41,317 nt of DNA from assembly GCA_903901875.1 (NCBI GenBank), contig CAIUSO010000034.1:1-41317 (forward strand), given 5' to 3'. Source of the stretch: an uncultured Geobacteraceae bacterium. GTDB taxonomy: Bacteria; Desulfobacterota; Desulfuromonadia; Geobacterales; Pseudopelobacteraceae. Under the pieces are notes generated by a model, which did not search any database, was not told where the DNA came from, and saw nothing but the letters and a program-made list of their open reading frames with translations. Position numbers and translations under genes: made by a program. Positions 36,296-41,317 of this stretch are shown one piece after another (the first letter of the stretch is position 1; each line of letters starts with the position of its first letter).

Positions 36296-39200
36296 ATGAA
36301 ATTTGAGAAATACTTTTCGCTGCTCATGTTGACACTGGCGACGGGAGTAATTTTAAGCTGTTCCGGTTCAGGCACCGGTAACGCTCCTGACGTAGCCAAT
36401 AAAAAGAGGGTCTACTCGGTAGTGGGGGGGGTGTCTGGTAACGAGATACCGGTTGATTCTTCCGGTCTGAATACAGATAATCAAAACCAGCCGGCCATAG
36501 CGTATGATCATATTCACACAAAATATCTTTCGGTCTGGACCGACTACCGTTCCGGTGATCCCGATGTGTGGGGTACACTCTGCGACGGTTCAACATCGGG
36601 AACCGGGCTCAATGCAACGTCACCGGTCTGCGGTGCGCCGTTTCTCATTGCCGGCGGGATTGGTAGTAATCAGTGGCAGCCGAAGGTTGCTTTTGATTAT
36701 AACTTTGCCAGTGGTGGTGCTACCGTTGGCAAATATCTTGTGGTGTATGCAGATACCTCTGCCGGATATAGCCAGATTTATGGGCGGTTTGTCGATTACA
36801 CCGGTACTCCGACCGGAGCTTCTTTTCCTCTCTCACAACATCTTGCCGTCGCCGATTCTTCTCAAATAGAACCGGATGTCATCTATAATGATTTTATAAA
36901 TAAATTTACCGTTGGCTGGCTTGGTACCAGTAATTATGATACTACCGATTATCCGGATGCTTCGCCGGCAACTTACAGCACCACCCCGACATGGAAATCC
37001 GGCTATACAAAAACGATCACTAATGCCAATGCCATCGTCAGTATAATCTTGCCTGACGGCACGCCATTAACTAATTATTCCGTATCACCTGCAACCCCCG
37101 ATGCTACAAATACCACGAGTGTTATTTCCATCAACGCCTCATCAAATGTAATCGGCACATCCAATAACCTTACCGTAACCTATGCAGATGCCGGGGTAAC
37201 CAATAACGGGCTGAATAATTCAGCTACGACCTTTGTCGCCAATGACAGTTTCTCCATTGCGCCCACCGTTGCTCAGTCCAGTCTTGCGCTTGTATATCTT
37301 TATACCGAGTCAGGTCGTGTTATAGCAGCTACGTCCACTCAACAGGTGTTAAGTGGTAATAATATAAATGTTGCCTTACAGGCTAGTTCCAATCTGATCG
37401 GCCTGCCCACGGCCTACTGGACTTCCTTTCGGAAAAGTACTACCACATGGAATGCTCCTTTATGGCAGACTGATTCGCCTATTGTTATCACTAACGTCTA
37501 TAGTCTGGCCAATACCGCTCCTTATACTGTTACTATCACTGATAGTTTCGGTGTGGATCGTACCGCTGATTTTACCATCGCGATGTACGACAATACTCTG
37601 CTGACCACCTTAAATGCCGGTTCCACGTTGATTGGCACCAACCGGACTGTTACGGTAAGCTACACGCCGGTTAAAAATCTGATCGGCCCGTTCGTCGGTA
37701 GCCTCTGCCCCAATAGTTATGGCCCTATTCCATTCTCACCATCAAATCATGTCGGGACAGGTCTGGTTGCGTATCGTAATGTTTCGGATGCCGGTCTGTT
37801 GGATGCAGTAAAAGGATATTCGGAAGCAGCAATGACTTCTAATGTCGATGACGGTGCTGGAACCATCACGGTAACATGGAATGTCAACCAGGACGAAACG
37901 AGTCCAAAAGTCGCTTATAATCCGCTGGATGGCGAATCTTTTATGCTCTGGAGCGGTACGCAGAGTACAGAAACTTTGACAGTAAAGTATCTGGTTAATA
38001 GTCTGGGAGTTTGCTCCTACAGGCCATTGTTTACCGCTGGTACGAAAACTGCTCAGAGAATTGTGCTCCGCAGACTTATCAATTCTACCTACAGTGATAC
38101 TCTCCTTGGTGTTGCGGCGTTTGCGCCAACATATTCCATCGACCCGATCTCCAAACGGATGCTGCTCGCCTGGGAGGAGCAAAACTCACCTGCGGTTGCG
38201 AGCACCGGCAAGAATATCAATGGCCAGCTCTTTGATTTATCAAACTTTGTCATGTACGGAAGTCTGATCGCTGTTTCCAATGCTACTGGCGATCAGACCT
38301 CTCCGGCAGCTGTCTTTGATGCGGTCAATCAACGCCATCTGGTTGTGTGGGAGGATGCCCGTAACCAGAGTGCCAATATTTCCAATATTGACATCTACGG
38401 TCAATTTATCGATCCCCAGGGTAATCTGTCCGGTGGGAATGTGCCGATAAACGTGGATCAAGGCAACCAGCTTGCGCCTGCGGTCGCATTTGGGGATGTG
38501 AATTTCAGAGATTTTCTTATTATTTTTACAAATGGTGTCAACCCGGTAAAATCGGTTATTTCAGGTCAGCTGCTCCAGTATTCCCAACTGCCGCAATTGG
38601 TAATTGCCGATAGTACCGGCAGTCCCATACTCAGCGGTGCCCTTGATTTTAGCAGCGTAGCCGTTGGTAGTTATCTGGATAAAACCATCCAGCTGCAGAA
38701 TAACGGCAACGCCGTGCTGACCATTAGTTCCATGAGCATCCCTGATGCGCCCTTCTCCTTCGTCACTCCTACGCCGGTCTCGATAAATCCGGGAACGGTC
38801 TACAACATGACGATCCGTTTCAGCCCGACGGCGGCAGGTTCATACACGACCGGCTCCAGCAGCAACTTCTTTACCTCGATCGCTTCCAACGGCGGCAATA
38901 CCAAGCTCTATCTGAGCGGCAGCGGGGTCGGTATTAATCCGCTCAGTATTACCACGACCGGCTTGCCGGATGCAGGCACCGTCGGGGCATATTCGTATCA
39001 GGTCGTTGCCGCAGGTGGCGTCTACCCGTATAAATGGAGCGCAACAGGACTTCCTGCAGCTCTGACAATCAATGCATCGACCGGTGTCATATCGGGCAAC
39101 AATCCTGTTGCCGGTTCCTATAGCGCCAAAGTCACCGTTGCCGACAGCAATTCACCGGCAGCCAGTGCCTCCCGCACGTTTACCATGAATGTCGGTGCGG

Positions 39201-41317
39201 TCAGCGTTACGTCAACCGTTGTAAGTCCATGGACCCAGGGGGTTGAATATTCGTTGTCACCATTCCACACACTGACGGCAACAGGTGGCACTTTACCCTA
39301 TACCTGGTCGGTCGCTTCAGGTTTACCACCCGGAATGACTCTCAACCCTGCAACCGGTGTTCTGAGTGGGATTGCCACGGGAAGCGGTGTCTACACGTTC
39401 ACTGCCCATGCTTCCGATTCTGCCGGTACACCGCAGACCGCTCAAGCCACGCTCAGTGTAACCATTAATCCGACACCGACGATTCTGACAACCAGTCTGA
39501 TTAATGGTGTTGTCGGACTCCCTTATGGCCAGACGTTGACCATGACCGGTGGCACATTGCCCATAAGCTGGTCGCTGAGCGGCGGACTGCCGCCGGGGCT
39601 TACCTTTAACACCGGCAGCGGTGTCATCAGCGGTATTCCGACAACAAGCGGATCCTATACCCTCGATTTTACCGTCACGGATGCTTCCGGAGCCACCGGT
39701 ACGAAGTCACTCGTAATTACGGTAAACTCCGCCCTCGGCATTGCGACTCCGACAACAGGATTGGGAGCACCGGGAGCGGCTCTGGCCAATTCAGCGTACA
39801 CATTCACCTTTACGACCAACAACGGTGGAATCTCACCTTATACCTGGTCGGTGATGAATGGCGCGCTGCCGCTCGGCATGGCACTTAACGCCAATACCGG
39901 CGTAATCTCTGGTACGCCGACGGTTGCCGGAAATTATACCTTCACCATGCTTGTTCAGGACGTAAATGGGACGGCGGTACAAAAAACGTACACCATAGCA
40001 GTCAGTACGCCGGTCAGTGTAACAACCGCTTCACTAAATCCTTGGACTGTGAATCGTGTCGGCTACAGTCAAACAGTTGCCGCCACCGGAGGAAATGGTA
40101 CCTACACCTGGTCACTTGCAAGTGGCAGTGTTCTCCCCCCCGGTCTTGGTTTAAGCGCGGGTGGTGTCATAGCTCCACTTGCTCCTGCCACCGCTCCGAC
40201 TACAGCTGGCACGTACAGTTTTACGGTAACTGCAACGGATGGAAATGGTCTTGTCGCGAACAAGCCGTTGTCGATAGTTATTAATCCGGCTTTGGTTGTA
40301 ACAACCACAGCCCTTGGTAATGGCGTTGTCAACACCATCTATAGCCAACAGTTACTTTCCAGCGGCGGTACGGTTCCGGTCCTGTGGAGTATCACTTCCG
40401 GTGCACTCCCTGCCGGTCTCAGTCTTGACAACCTGACAGGCGTTATCAGCGGTATTCCTACTGTAGCCGGTGCCAGTGCCCCAATAACTTTCACCGCTAC
40501 CGATGCCGCAGGAACCACTGCGGCGGTAACAACAACCATAACAATAACTGCTACCCCGTCTCCGGTCAGTATTACGACAGCAACCATCGGTGATATGAAG
40601 ACCAGAGTGCCGGTCAGCTTTACGCTGCTTGCAAGTGGCGGTACTGCTCCTTACAGTTGGGTCACAACCGGCGGAGCTTTTCCTGCAGGTGTTGTTCTCG
40701 ATGGAGCCGGCGGGACAGTCTCGGGTTCTCCTGCAAAAGCTGGTAACTACAGTATCGTGATCCGGGTTACCGACATTAATGGTAACAGTGCGGTAAAAAC
40801 CTACTCATTTGTGGTGCGCGATCCACTGCTCATTTCGACGAACTCGCTCAAAAGCTGGGATGTCAGCCAGGCTGGTTATCTGGATACGCTTACCGGAACC
40901 GGCGGTACCGCACCCTACATCTGGAGTATCAGCAGCGGTACTCTGCCGGCGGGCCTGGTGCTTGATTCTGCCACCGGCAACATTAGTGGCACTCCGACAA
41001 CAGTTGGCGTATCAACATTTACCGTGACTCTGACCGACTCGGCTTCGGCTCCAAATACAGAAGCGACCACCAAGCAGCTTTCCATTACTGTCACTTCCCC
41101 GATGACGGTCACTACAACCCCTGCGACGCTGCCTTCACTGTATGTCGGCACCGCAGCAAGTTTTGTGATGAACGCCGCCGGCGGCACCGCCCCGGTCACC
41201 TGGACCAGCACCGCGCTTCCTGCCGGTCTTGCCCTGAACGCCGCCACCGGCCTTGTCAGCGGCACACCGACGAACATCGGCACGACCACGGTTATTTTCA
41301 CCGCAACCGACTTTACC
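36296..41317 (+). CDS. Giant Ig-repeat surface lipoprotein (C-terminus outside window)
   Basis: An open frame without a stop runs from ATG 36296 to the edge, 1674 codons visible. The signal peptide ends VILSC (C22, lipobox). Residues about 35-700 hold repeated motifs of the kind VWTDYRSGDPDVWG and VVWEDARNQSANISNIDIYGQF, likely propeller-like blades. Residues 780-880 resemble an ASH/choice-of-anchor domain (SSVAVGSYLDKTIQLQNNG, NPGTVYNMTIRFSPTAAG). From 883 on come at least nine He_PIG-like Ig repeats (GGTLPYTWS, LPPGL-L---TGVISGTPT-AG-Y-F-V-VTD). AGGAGA precedes the ATG. It is likely exposed on the outer membrane as an adhesin or matrix protein. A G8 run lies at codons 43-46. Confidence 0.88.
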   Translation, partial: MKFEKYFSLLMLTLATGVILSCSGSGTGNAPDVANKKRVYSVVGGVSGNEIPVDSSGLNTDNQNQPAIAYDHIHTKYLSVWTDYRSGDPDVWGTLCDGSTSGTGLNATSPVCGAPFLIAGGIGSNQWQPKVAFDYNFASGGATVGKYLVVYADTSAGYSQIYGRFVDYTGTPTGASFPLSQHLAVADSSQIEPDVIYNDFINKFTVGWLGTSNYDTTDYPDASPATYSTTPTWKSGYTKTITNANAIVSIILPDGTPLTNYSVSPATPDATNTTSVISINASSNVIGTSNNLTVTYADAGVTNNGLNNSATTFVANDSFSIAPTVAQSSLALVYLYTESGRVIAATSTQQVLSGNNINVALQASSNLIGLPTAYWTSFRKSTTTWNAPLWQTDSPIVITNVYSLANTAPYTVTITDSFGVDRTADFTIAMYDNTLLTTLNAGSTLIGTNRTVTVSYTPVKNLIGPFVGSLCPNSYGPIPFSPSNHVGTGLVAYRNVSDAGLLDAVKGYSEAAMTSNVDDGAGTITVTWNVNQDETSPKVAYNPLDGESFMLWSGTQSTETLTVKYLVNSLGVCSYRPLFTAGTKTAQRIVLRRLINSTYSDTLLGVAAFAPTYSIDPISKRMLLAWEEQNSPAVASTGKNINGQLFDLSNFVMYGSLIAVSNATGDQTSPAAVFDAVNQRHLVVWEDARNQSANISNIDIYGQFIDPQGNLSGGNVPINVDQGNQLAPAVAFGDVNFRDFLIIFTNGVNPVKSVISGQLLQYSQLPQLVIADSTGSPILSGALDFSSVAVGSYLDKTIQLQNNGNAVLTISSMSIPDAPFSFVTPTPVSINPGTVYNMTIRFSPTAAGSYTTGSSSNFFTSIASNGGNTKLYLSGSGVGINPLSITTTGLPDAGTVGAYSYQVVAAGGVYPYKWSATGLPAALTINASTGVISGNNPVAGSYSAKVTVADSNSPAASASRTFTMNVGAVSVTSTVVSPWTQGVEYSLSPFHTLTATGGTLPYTWSVASGLPPGMTLNPATGVLSGIATGSGVYTFTAHASDSAGTPQTAQATLSVTINPTPTILTTSLINGVVGLPYGQTLTMTGGTLPISWSLSGGLPPGLTFNTGSGVISGIPTTSGSYTLDFTVTDASGATGTKSLVITVNSALGIATPTTGLGAPGAALANSAYTFTFTTNNGGISPYTWSVMNGALPLGMALNANTGVISGTPTVAGNYTFTMLVQDVNGTAVQKTYTIAVSTPVSVTTASLNPWTVNRVGYSQTVAATGGNGTYTWSLASGSVLPPGLGLSAGGVIAPLAPATAPTTAGTYSFTVTATDGNGLVANKPLSIVINPALVVTTTALGNGVVNTIYSQQLLSSGGTVPVLWSITSGALPAGLSLDNLTGVISGIPTVAGASAPITFTATDAAGTTAAVTTTITITATPSPVSITTATIGDMKTRVPVSFTLLASGGTAPYSWVTTGGAFPAGVVLDGAGGTVSGSPAKAGNYSIVIRVTDINGNSAVKTYSFVVRDPLLISTNSLKSWDVSQAGYLDTLTGTGGTAPYIWSISSGTLPAGLVLDSATGNISGTPTTVGVSTFTVTLTDSASAPNTEATTKQLSITVTSPMTVTTTPATLPSLYVGTAASFVMNAAGGTAPVTWTSTALPAGLALNAATGLVSGTPTNIGTTTVIFTATDFT
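36424..36431 (+). repeat. G8 homopolymer near the start of the giant lipoprotein
   Basis: Eight G span the Val-Gly-Gly-Val codons 43-46. One extra G gives TAA four codons later; one less gives TGA about 13 codons later, so slippage here would abolish the protein. Confidence 0.95.
38942..41317 (+). repeat. Nine tandem putative-Ig (He_PIG-like) repeats
   Basis: Units of roughly 85-95 residues, each with a GG-xPYxWS strand pair, LPxGLxL, TGVISGxPT and a closing FTVTxTD. The ninth is cut by the window edge. Units differ clearly from one another at DNA level. Confidence 0.8.

Noticed and set aside
40102..41301. Minus-strand V/A-rich frames opposite the Ig repeats
   Set aside because: Their periodic composition simply mirrors the Gly/Thr-rich repeats of the lipoprotein.

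Overview
The window looks like the chromosome of a Desulfuromonadia (Geobacter/Pelobacter-type) bacterium. This is inferred from gene order and protein motifs; no database search was possible. The best indicators are the long operon kdsB-pyrG-kdsA-kdsD-kdsC-lptC-lptA-lptB-rpoN-hpf-hprK-rapZ-EIIA-ptsH-ptsI, followed by a full set of type IV pilus assembly genes, an arrangement typical of Geobacter relatives.

Layout. (1) 1-3707, minus strand: a very large open frame that runs off the left edge. It has an N-terminal receiver domain with an apparently intact phosphorylation site, then about 18 tandem 53/59-residue coiled-coil repeats, an architecture recalling the Myxococcus motility proteins FrzS and AglZ. 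(2) 3708-5465: cysK, very like the enterobacterial type, lying between palindromic repeats, plus a small divergent reading frame interrupted by a TAG codon. (3) 5466-20114: a tightly packed plus-strand operon. It makes and activates KDO (KdsA, KdsD, KdsC, KdsB, with PyrG supplying CTP), builds the inner-membrane and periplasmic LPS transport machinery (LptC, LptA, LptB), encodes sigma-54 and the ribosome hibernation factor, and then a permease-less regulatory PTS (HPr kinase, RapZ, a mannose-type EIIA, HPr, EI). It ends with prepilin peptidase PilD and a DsbC-like oxidoreductase before a strong terminator. Many junctions are ATGA stop/start overlaps. (4) 20347-29559: an unknown exported protein, a 2036-residue PilY1 and four minor pilin-like proteins (FimU/GspH-like, PilV, PilW, PilX). 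(5) 29701-35599: a small XRE-type regulator followed by pilM-pilN-pilO-pilP-pilQ, the pilus alignment complex and secretin. (6) 35642-41317: a small lipoprotein and a giant lipoprotein with at least nine putative Ig (He_PIG-like) repeats, which runs off the right edge.

The genes link envelope construction (KDO and LPS), global regulation (sigma-54, PTS) and type IV pili. PilD processes the minor pilins, the DsbC-like protein could form disulfides in PilY1 and the pilins, and PilM-Q builds the export channel. The observations most worth following are the receiver/coiled-coil giant at the left edge, a run of ten C inside pilY1 that would act as an on/off frameshift site (as poly-G does in Neisseria pilC), a G8 run near the start of the giant lipoprotein, a 15-bp perfect inverted repeat inside hprK, a haem-like CXXCH in the DsbC-like protein, and the TAG-interrupted small frame upstream of kdsB.
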